DNA of 64,000 bases from Perognathus longimembris pacificus (GCF_023159225.1 NC_063180.1:12433797-12497796); one strand, 5' to 3'. Counted from the first letter of the stretch, positions 12,630 to 25,200 are shown. The notes: generated by a model not told the origin, from the sequence alone. Numbers and translations are program-made.

Positions 12630-13062
12630 TTGTATGTACCAGTCACCCCAGCAGGGACTCTTGAGCTGGTGTGCATTTGACCACTGGCTGAGGCGCTTGG
12701 GTGTGTGCGGACTGTTTGAACAGCAGAGTCATTCATACTCATTTGCAATACCAGCCCAGTAGGGTCACCTGGGCCCAAGCACATGCGCCCCCCACAGCAG
12801 AGGAGCAAGGAGGTCGTGGCCACCAACTCCCCCCCAGGCACTTGAACCCACTTGAAGTTTTGCATACTGCCCCCCAGCAGAGTTGTGAGAGGGCACAAGC
12901 ACCCCCAACAGCCTGGGACTGCACGCCCCCAGCAGAGGCAGGTGAGTTCACATGCACGCACCCACCAGCAGCTTGAGGTTTGAACGCACCCCCCCCCAGT
13001 AGGCCCACATGGGTTAACATCCATTAGCCCTCCAGTAGGAGGGCCCCAACACCTACTCCCCT
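12630..13062 (+). repeat. Irregular GC-rich minisatellite in the old L1 5' UTR
   Basis: Short units of roughly 24-45 bp each begin with a C-run and 'cagcag' or 'cagtag' (for example near 12790, 12870, 12926, 12961, 12989 and 13027). Rodent L1 5' UTRs can be built from promoter monomers, but these units are much shorter and more irregular than known mouse monomers. Open frames here (up to 197 codons on the minus strand) are by-products of the GC-rich repeat. Confidence 0.55.
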
Positions 13063-13639
13063 GTGGGAACCCACAGGTGGGTGTGCCCACCCCTCGGTTG
13101 CAACACTGCCTCTGATAGACACACTCCAGAGGTACAGCAACTAGCAGGGGAAAGAAAAACAAAAAGAGAAAAGTCTCCATGCGACGTCGAGTTAGCGGTG
13201 TGTGAAGCCCCAACAGGGGCTTACATGGGACAGCACACCATGGTGGCAGAGCACTGACTCATAGAGAAAGCCATAGAACCTATCCACCCTTAACTGTGGA
13301 GAGGGTGACTGCGTTAGCAACAGCCGAGGTAGGCACACTCACACATAGCGCAGGAAGATACAATGGTGAAGCTCAAATCCGGAACCAGGATACAGTGAAG
13401 TCAGTCCATCCAGCCAAAGGGGAACCAAGTGCCCACACATGCACCAGCTGGGATGGAGACACATCTAGCCGGCGGATCAGCAGGAACCAGCAAAAGGCTA
13501 ATCTAAGGCTGCCACCTGCAGGCCACTGAAAGGAAGTGCAGGGAGTAATCAAGCCCCCATAATTCCTGCATGCCAGATGAATAAATCACAAAGAATTATT
13601 ACAAATTTCATGAAAGGTCAAGCCAACTCACCAGCTCTG

Positions 13640-15175
13640 AAAACCAGTGCGACTGAAGAGGAGATGGAGAAAAAAAAACCAAAACACATTAGTCTATGGT
13701 GGCAGAAATGACCAAAAGCATCAAAATTGAATTCCAAAAACGATTTTAGGAACACATAAAGGAATTCTTGAGGGAATTTCAGGAAGTGAAAAAAGAAATG
13801 GGAGTAAAAATAGATACAGCCAATTCCTCATTTAAAGAAGAACACGACATCTTGAGAACCAAAATGCATGAAAAATAGAATCAAAATTCAACTCATTAAA
13901 AGAAGAAATTACCACATGGAGAGCTGATCTAGCAACCATAAATAGGTTACTTTCCACAATGCAAACTACACTGGATGCTGCATCTCAAAGGATTGATCAT
14001 GTGTAATCTAGAGTCTCATTTTTGGAAGACAACTCAGCTGATAAGGATCAGAAGATTGTTACACTCCAAGAAACTGTCAATCTTCATGAAAGATTAATCC
14101 AGGAAATAGAGGAAAAGGTGATTTGATTTAACCCCGAAGTATATATAATTGGAATAGATGAAAGAGAAGAGTATCAGAGCAAAGGTATACAACATATATT
14201 CAATAGACTTATTACAGAGACTTTTCCCAATCTCAAAAGGGAAAACCTTACCCAAATAGCAGAAGCATAAAGAACACCTAGCAGACCAGACCCTAGAAGA
14301 AACAGCCCCATGCTGGGCTTAGCTCTACCTCCGTCCTCGTGGAGGTCCTGGGCCTATCCGCCTCTCCCATGTGGACCTCTATTGCCCTCAACGCATCCCC
14401 TGGCCAGTAGGGATTAACTGCGGGAATGAAGGCCACGTGCAGCCTCAGTCAGCGTGTAGTCGCGAGAATTTCCTACCCCCTCCCTATATTTCCCAAGGAA
14501 GACACGGGCGCGTGGACTTCTTGGAGAACCCTCAAGGGATGTTCTGGTTTAATAAGGGGGAGGAAAAATACACTTATACCAGCAGTGACACGCGAAGGAG
14601 AGGGACTGGGCAGGTGCCAACAATAGGCTAACGAGCGTGTCCATCACGGTGATGTCAAGGAACTTCCCACAGAGTTGGGGACCTCTTGGCTCCGCGTCTG
14701 GCTCGGCTGGCGCCATCCTGACACACGTGCTCACCACGGCTTCTCTTCCAGATATGGAACTGGAAGGAGGTGGGAGTGGCTACAGCCACCCCAGTTCTTA
14801 AAGGCATAGCCGTCCCCTATACCCCCAGATACATCATAATCAAGGCTTCAGTTCTTAACAACAAGGGACATATCCTGAATGCAGTCAAAACAAAGAAAAA
14901 ACTATACTACAATGGAAAAAAGATCGGAATCACAGAAGACCTCTCCACACAAACTTTCAATGCACAAAGAGTCTGGAAGAACACAATCCAAGCCCTGAAG
15001 GCCAACAACTGCCAACCAAGCAAAATTATCCAGCAAAATTAGAATTTACATTCGATGGAGAAACCAAAATTTTCCACAATAAAGAAAAATTAAAAGAATA
15101 TACAAACACAAAGCCAGCCCTACAGAGAATTCTTAGAGGAGAACGTCACTCACCAGATAACAGCCAAGAACAAGC
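13640..15175 (+). pseudogene. L1 ORF1 (decayed), split by an LTR
   Basis: L1 ORF1 encodes the trimeric nucleic-acid chaperone that coats L1 RNA. The remnant has a lysine/glutamate-rich coiled-coil-type N-terminal half (13.7-14.1 kb) and an 'IIGIDE'-type start of the RRM (about 14146). After the LTR come the RRM strand 'YIIIKASVLNNKGHILNAVK' and the 'FNAQRVWKNTIQALK' segment (14829-15000), then an 'LQRIL'-like C-terminus near 15125. In-frame stops (for example near 13748, 14126 and 14268) and frameshifts make it non-functional. It is clearly older than the ORF1 copies at 26-27 and 42-43 kb. Confidence 0.75.
14311..14821 (-). mobile_element. Solo LTR of the provirus family, inserted in L1 ORF1
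   Basis: It begins 'tgctgggctt' and ends 'cccctata'. It is flanked by 'gcccca' (14305-14310) and 'ccccca' (14822-14827), a 6-bp TSD with one mismatch. Removing it rejoins L1 ORF1 in frame at a Pro-Arg junction. It shares text with the provirus LTRs ('tttaataa.ggg.agg', 'gacacacgtgctcac', 'gggagtggcta.cagccac'). By comparison with the provirus it lies on the minus strand. No internal viral sequence remains, as expected after LTR-LTR recombination. Confidence 0.85.
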
Positions 15176-15184
15176 AAACACACA

Positions 15185-15568
15185 ATGGTGTTCCCTCACT
15201 CCGGTGCAGTATATGTATGTCTGATATTATTTATAGCCTCTGTCTCACTACTTCCATACTGGATGGACACCAAGGCTATCACTTTACACATCTTTGCAAC
15301 CATCATAGTGAAGGTGCCTCAGAGGATTTGTACCTTTACAAAGAGGGAAGTTTTGATCATATCTATCCCTCCTAAGAGTTGGAATATTACCGACAACTCC
15401 TACAGGATAATGCTGGAACAGGGTTGGCATCAAGAAAATGCCTGTAACCCCACTAAGGTGGCAGTTTGCTACGCATATGTACGCAGGTATGTTCCTGAGA
15501 TTCCTAAGTTTCCAGTATCCTCTGCCACTCCAAACATAGTCCTTTTTTTTAGTCTGTACTTAAAATAA
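15185..15568 (+). other. Unrecognised 127-codon open frame
   Basis: Starts ATG at 15185, just after the L1 ORF1 remnant. The predicted protein has a hydrophobic N-terminal segment (about residues 8-24, VCLILFIASVSLLPYW) and a second one around residues 30-42. A more polar middle with two cysteines and a WNIT glycosylation-type sequon follows. I do not recognise the family. It could be chance or a decayed viral or host exon; there is no promoter or splice evidence and codon use does not stand out. Confidence 0.2.
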
Positions 15569-17124
15569 TTTTGACAGATTGACCAAGATCAGTTTTAGGG
15601 GAGTAAGGTGATGTAAAGTTTATAGCCAGGGTTATAAGACAAAGGGCATCTAGGAGAGCAGAAGAACAGAGTTTAGTTTCTGAATGAAACTCACTCTGGG
15701 GAATAAAGGAAATAGATGAAAGCCCCATGTTCACTGAGATAACCCTTAGAGGTTCTAGTAATGTTTTTGTCTAACAGCTGAGAGTTGCATCTAGTCTACA
15801 GGAACAGATGAGTGCAGCGAACATCATGCGCGATTAGGCCAATATGGAGCCATTCACATTTGGAGGCTTGTTAGGCAATTTCATGTTCTCTTGGAGTTAA
15901 GCCAACTAATGGGCTGTGACATGAGATAATCAGATCCACTGATGTGTGAAGGTCCCATAAGAGATGATAGACAGAAGCTGGAAATAGGAATCCCAGGCTC
16001 TGTGTATGGGCTCAGACAGCAAAAACACACGTCATGACATGGTTTGCATTTGCAGAATGACAACCTACTTCTGTAAGCTGAAAGGAAGAAGAACTTTCTC
16101 AAAGCATTGCTCTTTATGATTTCAAAGGAAAAAGGGGAGCTGGGGTGAGAGAGGCCTTGGGGGGTAAGGGGTTAGTAATACATGGGAAGGAATGGTTACT
16201 TGTGGGGAAACTGAAATGTGTTCAAGTTATTTATTTTTTGGTTGACTTTCCTGTTTAAGAGCACGAGGAGGAACAATGGGTCACAATGGGTAAAATATTT
16301 ATTCTTGTCTTTCCTGTACTATTTTTTGATCCTGAAACCTTGACACTCTTCAAAACCCTGACATTAAGGCAAAGTCTGACTGACAAGATCCCACTCAGGA
16401 ATTCTGTTTCCTTAGCTCTTATTTATTCCTCCTAATGCTTCTTCGAGTCTTCTGGATCCAAGCTTGCCAGCAGACTCCTAATTGCCAAATCCAATCAGCT
16501 AATTGCTCCCACTTAGCACCTCTGTTGCAGTACGACAGTTAATACTTTCTCTTGAGAATTTTGTGGCTCCAGGAGGGGCTCTATCAGGACTCATCAGAGC
16601 TTTATTTCATCTTCTTAGAGAACAAGGGCAAGGGGACAAGGAGAACTTAGTTTTGAAAGCTTACTGGTTATCTCCGAGGAAATCAGGGGTAGATTACAGC
16701 CTGCTTAAACTGGATTTCCCTGTGGCAAGTAACTCTCTAGATAGAACAATGTAAACATCAGCCAAAAATGATAAATGCTACATTTTTGCACCAGTTTTTG
16801 TATTTTTTCTAGAGTACTTCCACTTATTCTATGTAAAAGGAGCATAATTGAACTGCAAGAGACTGTCTACAAATTTGGCAGAATCTAGGAAAAAGTACCA
16901 GGACAAAGTTGTCAATGGCAGAAATTACTGAACCAAAAATAATAGGCTCATATTTTTAAACAAAATTATCCCTGAGCCAAATTGCTATGTATAATTGAAA
17001 TGTACTCTCTCTAGACATGCTGCTTCTCCTTTTCCTTTCCTTTCTTTTTTGGATACTCTCTTCTTCTGTAAGTCTTCTGAATCCCATCACCAGGGGATGA
17101 ATTGGGTGAGCATTGTGTTGATAC
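15569..17124. other. No recognisable feature
   Basis: Mixed-composition DNA with short open frames only (83 codons at 16503-16754 is the longest clean one, unrecognised). No L1, LTR or SINE text that I can defend. Confidence 0.45.
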
Positions 17125-17700
17125 TGAAATATTGCAACACCTGGATCAGGTCTTTTGTGTTTATGGTCTTGAAGAATGAGTCCACAGGCCCAGATGGATC
17201 CAGACAGACACATACAAAAAAGTAAAACAGCAAAGCCTTACAACAAAATAGATAAACAGAGCTCCTGCTGGACCAGAGGGGTCCCTAGGGAGGGCACAAC
17301 CTAGACTGTGTTGGGTAGGGGTTAATAAGCCGTGTCTATGTTACAACAATGTGATTCTAAAGGTTAGCCTGTGGAGAGCCTGTAAGTCTTATCATTCCCC
17401 AGAACCAATGAGAAGCTCCATGCCACCTGCATAAGGTCTTCTATTGCCATGTAGCTTTCTAATGAGGATGTACATTCCAGCACCCATCTAAGGGCCCAAT
17501 CAGTCCATTGTTCATGAGCAAGTCTTCCAACGACAATTAACCATGATGTGATGTCCAAGTACCCACATGCACCACTATTCTCTCAAGGCCATGGTGATGC
17601 CAAAGGGCATACATAAGGGACTGTTCAAGCCCATGGTAAAAAAAAAATGCAGATCCTCTGGGGGGCGGGGCTTCCTGATTGCCAGGCTCCTTTTCTGCTT
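17125..17700 (-). repeat. LTR-like dispersed repeat, copy 1
   Basis: Shares ordered blocks with 33480-33995: 'ggttaataa', 'atga..tgatg.cca', 'aaggccatggtga', 'ggctccttttctgct' and a leading 'aacac.tggat.gggtc' segment. The family length of about 550 bp, the spacing and the 'TTATTAACCC' / 'TTTATC' ends on the minus strand suggest an ERVL/MaLR-type or other LTR. I cannot assign it to a named family. Confidence 0.55.
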
Positions 17701-18840
17701 TCAGCATTACCTCTGCCCAGAACTGACTTAGAAGTTAAAAAGGATGAGTAGGATAGAATGAGCTGAGTCTATCTTGCCTAGTAGTTTGCAAAATTCGCTG
17801 ACAATTCACTGACACTCACTATCTTTTCTCATTATAAGAGCCTAATGCAATGTCTCATGATCCAAAGGCCCTCAGTACATTTTTGTGGAATAAATGAATG
17901 ATGAGAATAGTATTATTACTAGCCTACAATAGCACTGATTCAAGTTCATGACCATTCTAAAACAAAAGTGCTGAACTGTAGAATATAGTGCAATATGCAA
18001 GGGAAATCACTGAGCTCTTACCAAGGCAATTAATACTATACATTTTTAGAGTGTGCTCAGTACAGGAAAACTGTAAGTCTTAGAAATAGTTAAATGCTAC
18101 TTGTGCTGATAGTACAGATATGCTGTCTTCATTTAGCTTCATAGCAGTAGGTAACAAGAATCCTGTTTGAAAGGGTGTCATATTCTTTTATAGAATATTC
18201 AATAAAAGGGTAGTAAAAATTAAATACCAGCACCCAAGGGAAGCACTCTCTACTTTTGTTATTTGTTCTACTTCAAAACAAAATCCTATTTTAAAATGAT
18301 TTAAAAGTATATTTTCAGTTATGATCTCTCCAATAATGCTCATGTTACCAGATATAGATCCCCTGATTCTTCTAGGGGGATGGGGGAAGAGCATATTTCC
18401 ATGTCAGTACAAGTTCTTTATGTCATAAAACCAATACCTGCCAGAAGCAGGAGGACTGCAGAATGCATGTGTTCATGAGATAAAGCCAAGTGAATTATCT
18501 GGAGAAGTAAACTGCCAAACCAAGAGTGGATGCATAGAGCAGATCCCAAGGGTATTTGCACCCCCAACAGAGATCTCCCCTCTTGTATCCCAGCCTATTG
18601 GTGTGGGGTGGGGTGGGGTTCAGTAGAAAGAGTCTTCTGGTTTCTGTAAGGTTCCCTGCTCCACCTGCAAAAGTAACCTCCTTACCTCCACCCTCCTGAA
18701 GAAAATATGTAGCTTTGCCTGAGAAAACACACTTTTAATAAACCAAAAAAGAGAATGATTAACTGGCTACTTCCACTAATGCTCATCAAGGGAGTGTCCT
18801 CAATCAATGGAAGGGCTGAGCTAGTTGTGTGCAAGAGAAT
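17701..18840. other. No recognisable feature
   Basis: AT-rich sequence with only short overlapping open frames. A G-rich spot 'gtggggtggggtggggttc' lies near 18600. No repeat family was recognised by eye. Confidence 0.45.
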
Positions 18841-18915
18841 GAGGGAAAGGGAGAGAGAGAAAGAGAAAGAGAGAGAGAGAGGGAGGGAGGGAGGAAGGGA
18901 GGGAGAGGGAAAGGT
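18838..18915 (+). repeat. (GA)n/(GGGA)n purine microsatellite
   Basis: A near-pure purine run of GAGA and GGGAGG units. Open frames of 60-80 codons across it are low-complexity artefacts. Confidence 0.9.
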
Positions 18916-19549
18916 GGGAAAATGCACCGATTAACATCTCAACAGGTATCAGAAATCAGACACACAAGGACACAGATCAATTCCTCCATGCTTCGTCTGA
19001 AAAGCACATAACCCAGATCCTTGATTATGATAGGTAAGGAATCGGTAATAGCAGTAAAGCCTCTCTTCATGTTTCTGAGGGGTGATACATGGTGCAGACA
19101 TGTAGCAAGGCTCTAAGATGAGCATATAGAGCCCTAGTCCTGCCTGTCCTCTACAGCTTCCTCCGACTGGCTAGGATTACCAGTGGATAGGGTTGTCCCA
19201 GCAGACAGATTTAAACAGCACCCTGCTTGATGATTATCACTTTAGGCATGAGAGTTCTCACCCTGTTTATATCTGGTGATCAATACAATTTGCTCACTTC
19301 CTGAAGTTATCTGACCCCTGCCACTACTCCTCAGGAAGTGGAAATGAAGCCCCCTGGAGAATCACAGCATGAAGGGATCTCAAGTAACTGACAGAGACAG
19401 AAACAGGGCTAATAATTGAGCAGAAACAGAAATCCAAGCACCACAGCACCAGACTAGCACCATCATCCATCCCCTTTGGAAAACAACACAAGCAACTCTA
19501 CCAATCTCATCTTGTTTGTTTTTTTTTTTTAAAGAGTAAACCATCAAGG
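18916..19549. other. No recognisable feature
   Basis: Unassigned sequence with a T-run near 19520. No coding or repeat signature was found. Confidence 0.4.
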
Positions 19550-19992
19550 TGTTAGGGGCTAGTGTAGAGGAGAGTAAGACTGACTCCATCTTAAATTCAC
19601 TGAGAACACACCTGCCCTTGAGAATTGAAAACAACTGACTAGCTTGTTGCTCAAATGTTATCTCCAGTAATTGCATCCCTGTTGGAAAACAGCCAGTTTT
19701 TGTAAGAACCTCAGATTCCAAGAAATGTTGAAACTACCCAAACTGTTTGGAAAAGTCACTGCTTACTTTACTAATATTGTGTAGTCTGTTGACCACCTGC
19801 GTTGTGGTTTTTTCTTTTATAAGCCCAGCCTAAAAACTGACCAGGGTCGCAGTTACAGATCCCAAGTCTGTGCTGCGTCCCTGGCCAGTCAGATTATCCT
19901 TCTCCCTATAAAGATCTTCTTGCATAAGACTGTCCTGTGTGATGGACTCTGGAAGGACAGGGGATCCCCTCTCCCGGCCCCCCCCCTTAACA
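19550..19992 (+). mobile_element. Probable solo LTR (class I-like)
   Basis: The ends form an inverted repeat: 'tgttaggggc' at 19550 and 'ccccttaaca' ending at 19992. Inside are a TATA-like 'ttttataagccc' (about 19815-19826) and, about 90 bp on, 'ctataaagatcttcttgc', which looks like a decayed AATAAA poly(A) site. A C-rich U5-like end follows. The order fits an LTR on the plus strand. No clear TSD was found. Confidence 0.65.
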
Positions 19993-21506
19993 AGTGAAAG
20001 TGCTATTTAAATCCATCTGCTTTTTTTCATCTCAAACTGACAGATGATTTAATTAACTTTGTTAACAAGCTGTGAAGCACTGATCTTTAGAAAGCTTTCT
20101 GCAAGCAGGAATATTTAAAATCAAAAGCTGCCCAAGCACTAATGGAATGAAATGTGATTCATTCACATTTTCTGTTCTATGGACTTTGCTACAATCTTGG
20201 GTCAAGTGTCTGGGCAACAAACGCTTCCATATGTCCTGATCTCCAGTGGGTACTTCTGCACACTCCAGCTAATGAAAGACCCTGGCAGTAGTCATTATCC
20301 CTGCATATTACAGATGAATCACCTGGAGCTCAGAGAGGCTAAAAAACTCTTCCAGGGTTACATACTTTGGGAGATCCCACTCGAAAGGATTTCATGTCTT
20401 CAATTCTTATGGCTCCGAACTTAAAGCAAGCAGGAAACACAATGAAAGAACAGCACTGGTCGTTTGTGCCTTTGCGATTCCTCTGCCCCCATCAAGATTC
20501 TGCAGCCACATTCAGATGGATGTAAGAATAAATCCAGTTTCAGGCCACATGATTTGCCTGCAGAAGGAGCTTAGACTCTGCAGCTTCTTGTAAGAAGGAC
20601 AGAGTTTATGGCCAGTGTACTCTTCTTTTGGATCCTGTCCAAGTGCCACTCCCTGGTACCATTATATCTTCAGGTTAGTTGGAGCCCAGACATGTCAATT
20701 CATCATAATACTAGCATTAGAACTAAAAGGGCTATTAGCTTTCCCACTGCAACTATTTTAATTTTTACAGATGAGAAAACGAAGACATAGCAAGGTGTTG
20801 CCTTGGCCAAGACCACCTGGCATATTGATTGCCTGGCTATTCCCTGCAATGAGCCACAGTCATTCCTCTGAGCTCACGCCTTGTTACTGCTATATGCGTG
20901 AGAAAGTGAGCCACATTTTCCTCTCTCCCAGGATACTCAAAATACTCTGATGCTTACAGCTGAGGTTAGTTACCAGGACATATATATATATGAGAATTTG
21001 TGGTATTAGCCATCCAGTGGAGAAGTGCTTATCTCTAAAACTGCACAATTATGAAGCTAATGTCAATATTACTTACTCTTTATGTAGCATCTCTTGAAGA
21101 GGCAGGAAACAAGGCAAACGTGGAAAAAACAGTCAAAGGTCCCTTTTCATATGCCCCCAGTATTTTACCCCACCTTCAGTTACTATTGCTGGAGTTTTCT
21201 TAGTGGAAGGTTGTATAGCACAATGTTAGCCCATCTGAAACCCCATGACCCACTTTCAAATTTTAAGGCCTACCTTATCTCTCTAATCACAATATTCTAT
21301 CTTTTCAACCCATATGCATTCGGTTTTAGGCCTTTGCCCTCACAATCCTTCATTCTTAATTAGTGGGAAGCCAGGAGAAGGAAAGAATGTGTGGCCAAAG
21401 AAGCAGCCAAAGAATGTTTAGGAGCCATATGTGGAACACACTTAGAGCTATGCTTCAAGGAATACTGCCTGTTGTAAAACTAAAGGGAAGGGAAGCTACT
21501 CGCAAT
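19993..21506. other. No recognisable gene
   Basis: Unassigned sequence. Open frames of 60-90 codons (for example 20179-20424 and 21094-21363) resemble nothing I know. A short (TA)n run lies at about 20982-20992. Confidence 0.45.
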
Positions 21507-21507
21507 A

Positions 21508-21508
21508 G

Positions 21509-21547
<39 letters not shown>

Positions 21548-21558
21548 TGTGTGTGTTT
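21508..21558 (+). repeat. (GT)n microsatellite
   Basis: About 25 GT units with one interruption. It creates an artefactual Cys-Val open frame. Confidence 0.95.
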
Positions 21559-22275
21559 TCACATGCACCTGACTTCATTGGAGCTTCTAGAAGATATAAT
21601 CAGAACTCTGTATACACAGGTTTTTCACCTGTGCATTCAACCTACCACAGATAGGCAATATTCTGAAAAATTGCACTGGCACATTACAGAATTTTTCTTT
21701 TCTTTTCTTTTTTAATAAATAATTTATTTATGTGATTTATTTTTTTAGTTTTCTTTCTTTTCTTTTCAAATTTTTATTATCAAACTGATGTACAGAGAGG
21801 TTACAGTTTCATACATTAGGCATTGGATACATTACTTGTACTGTTTGTTACCTCGTCCCTCATACCCCACTCCCCCCACCCCCTTTCTCTTTTCCCCCAT
21901 GTGGTGTTCCATTCACTTAGACCAAACAGTTTTGCAAGTATTGCTTTTGTATTTGTTTTCCTTTTTTTACCCCGAGTCTCTCAATTTTGGTATTCCCTTT
22001 CAATTTCCTAGTTCTAATATCAGTATACATGGTTTCCAATATACTCAAATAATGTTACAGAGATAGTGTAGGTACAACCACAGGAAGGTGAGACAAGAAC
22101 ATCATCTATAAGAGATGCTACAGATACACATGGTACGTTGAAAGTAGTTACAATTGTGATATAACAATCGTTTCCATAACATGGAGTTCATTTCACTCAG
22201 CATCATCTTATGTGTTCATAAGGGTATAGCTAAAGGGCTCTTGTGATCCTATGCTGTAACTTGCCTAAACCTGTA

Positions 22276-25200
22276 CTAATTACTCCCAATAAGGGAGATC
22301 ATAGAGTCCATGTTTCTTTGGGTCTGGCTCACTTCACTTAGCATAATTTTTTCCAAGTCATTCCATTTCCTTACAAATGGAGCAATGTCATTCGTTCTGA
22401 TAGAGGCATAAAATTCCATAGTGTATATGTACCACATTTTCCTGATCCATTCGTCTACTGAAGGGCATCTGGGTTGGTTCCAGATTCTAGCTATGACAAA
22501 TTGCGCTGCGATGAACATTGCTGTGCTGGTGGCTTTAATGTGAATTTCTTTGGGGTCTTTTGGATAGATGCCCAAAAGTGGGGCTGCTGGGTCATAGGGG
22601 AGTTCTATATTTAGCCTTCTGAGGAATCTCCATACTGCTTTCCAGAGTGGCTGAACCAGTTTACATTCCCACCAACAATGAAGTAGAGCGCCTTTTGGCC
22701 ACATCCCCTCCAACAATTGTTATTGTTAGTTTTCTTGATATATGACATTCTTACCGGGGTAAGATGGAATCTCAATGTTGTTTTGATTTGCATTTCTTTT
22801 ATGGCCAGTGATGTAGAGCACTTTTTCATATGTCTTTTAGCCATTCTCATTTCCTCATCAGAGAGGTCTCTTTGTGAGACTTTAGCCCACTTGATGAGGG
22901 GGTTATTGGTTCTTTGCAGTTTTGTTTTGGAAGAGGGTAATTTTTTTACTTCTGCATATATTTTAGAGATGAAGCCTTTGTCCGTTGAATGGACAGTAAA
23001 GATCTTCCCCCAATCTGTGGGCTTTCTGTTTATCTTGCGAGCTATGTCCTTTGCCATGCAGAAGCTCTGCAGTTTGATGCAGTCCCATTTGTCCAACCTT
23101 TCTTTGATTTGTATCCTTGCTGGGTCTTTGTTAAGGAAATTCTGCCCTGCGCCAAGGAGCCCACATGTTTCTCCTAGTCCTTCCTTTAGTGTTTTCAGGG
23201 TGTCTGTTTTGATTTTGAGGTCTTTAATCCATTTGGAATTGATTTTGGTGCAAAGTGATATATAAGGATCTAGTTTTAGTTTGTTGCATGTGTTGAACCA
23301 GTTTTTCCAGCACCATTTGTTAAAGAGGCTATCTTTCTTCCAAGTTATTGTTTTAGCTCCTTTATCAAAGATTAAGTAGGCATAGTTCTGTGGGTTCATT
23401 TCTGGGTCTTCAGTTGTGTTCCATTAGTCTTTAGGTCTGTTCCAGTGCCAATACCAGGCTGTTTTTATTGCTATAGCTTTATAATACAGCTTGAAGTTGG
23501 GTTTTGTAATTCCTCCAGCACTGTTCTTTCTGCGTAGGAGTGTTTTTGCTATTCTAGATCTTTTATTGTTCCATATGAATTTCTGGATTGCTTCATCTGT
23601 TTCATTAAAAAATGGTGTTGGGATATTAATGGGTATTGCATTAAATTTGTAGATAGCCTTTGGCAATATTGCCATTTTGATTATATTAATCCTCCCAATC
23701 CAGGAGCATGGGAGTTTTTTCCACTTACTTAGTTCTGACTTAATTTCATTTTTCAAGCTTTTAAAGTTCTCATCAAAGAGGTCTTTCACTTCTTTGGATA
23801 AGGTTATTCCTAGGTATTTTATGTTTTGGGGGGCTATTGCAAAAGGAGTTGCTTTCCTGATTTCCACCTCGGTCTTCGGGTCATTAGCATAGAGAAAGGC
23901 CGTTGATTTTTGAAGGTTTATTTTCTACCCTGCAACTTTGCCAAAGTTTTGGATCAGCTCTAGTAGCTTGGGGATCGAGTCTATGGAATTCTTTAGGTAT
24001 AGGATCATGTCTTATGTGAAGAGAGAAAGCTTAACTTCATCTTTTCCTATTTCGATCCCCTTTATATTTTCTTCTTGCCTAATTGCTCTGGCTAGGAATT
24101 CTAGTAGTATGTTGAAGAGCAGGGGAGAGAGTGGACATCCCTGCCTTGTTCCTGATTTTAAAGGAAATGGCTTTAATTTTTCACCATTTACTTGCTGTTG
24201 GTTTTTCATAAACTGCCTTGATTATATTCAGGAATGTTCCCTGGAATCCCAGTTTTTCCAGGGCTTTTAGCACAAATGGGTGCTGGATTTTGTCGAACGC
24301 TTTTTCTGCATCCAGAGATAAAAACATGTGGTTCTTTATCTTGCTCCGGTTGATGTGGATTACATTAATTTCCGTGCGTATATTGAACCAACTTTGCATC
24401 CCTGGGATGAATCCAGTTTGATCGTGGTGTACGATTTTTTTTGATGACCTGTTGAAGTCGATTGGCCAGAATTTTGTTGAGAATTTTTGTGTCTATATTC
24501 ATCAGGGAAATCGGTCTATAGTCTTCTTTCCGTGATGAGTCCCTGCCTGGTTTTGGGATGAGGGTTATGCTGGCTTCATTGAATGTGTCTGGTAGTGAAT
24601 GTTGTCTTTCAATTTCATTGAAGAGTTTGAGAAATATTGGTGTGAGTTCTGTTTTGAAGGCCTTGTAGAATTATGCAGTGAATCCGTCTGGACCTGGGCT
24701 TTTCTTGCATGGGAGATCATTTATTGCCGTTTCTATTTCAATACTGGATATGGGTCTGTTTAGAAGGTTTAAATATTCATGGTTGAGTTTGGGGATATGA
24801 TTTTTTTCTAGGAAATCATCCATTTCTTCCAAGTTCTCGAATTTCTTGGCATAAAGGTTTGCAAAATAGTCCCTTATTTTTTTCTGAATTTCGGTTATTT
24901 CTGTGCTGATATTACCTGTTTCATCTCTTATCTTGTTTATTTGAGTGTGCTGCCTTCGTTTTTTGGTCAGGTTTGCCAAGGCTCTGTATATCTTGTTGAT
25001 TTTTTCAAAGAACCAACTCTTTGTTGTGTTGATTCTTTCGATAGTTTTTTTCCGTGTCTAATTGATTTAATTCTGGTTTGATTTTAATTATTTGCTTCCA
25101 TCTATTGACTTTGGGTTTGGCTTGGTGTTCTCTTTCGAGGAGATTAAGGTGCTTCCTTAAATTATTGAGTTCCTGTTTCTCCAGTTTGTTGGTGTATGCA

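Larger units (their letters stand above)
12400..15180 (+). mobile_element. Old L1, 5' UTR plus ORF1, plus strand, interrupted by an LTR
   Basis: GC-rich 5' UTR-type sequence (about 12.4-13.6 kb) leads into a decayed ORF1 (about 13.64-15.17 kb). ORF1 is recognisable by its IIGI-type motif and by an RRM/C-terminal-domain segment. Nothing of ORF2 was recognised after 15.18 kb, so the copy is truncated or its remainder is too decayed. A 511-bp LTR interrupts ORF1. Confidence 0.75.

Noticed and set aside
12620..13213. 197-codon minus-strand open frame, Cys/Gly-rich
   Set aside because: It lies over the GC-rich short-unit array of an L1 5' UTR. Composition explains the lack of stops, and no domain is visible.
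16503..16754. 83-codon plus-strand frame
   Set aside because: No recognised family, no splice or promoter context, and length expected by chance.
21363..21715. Cys-Val repeat frames
   Set aside because: Product of the (GT)n microsatellite.
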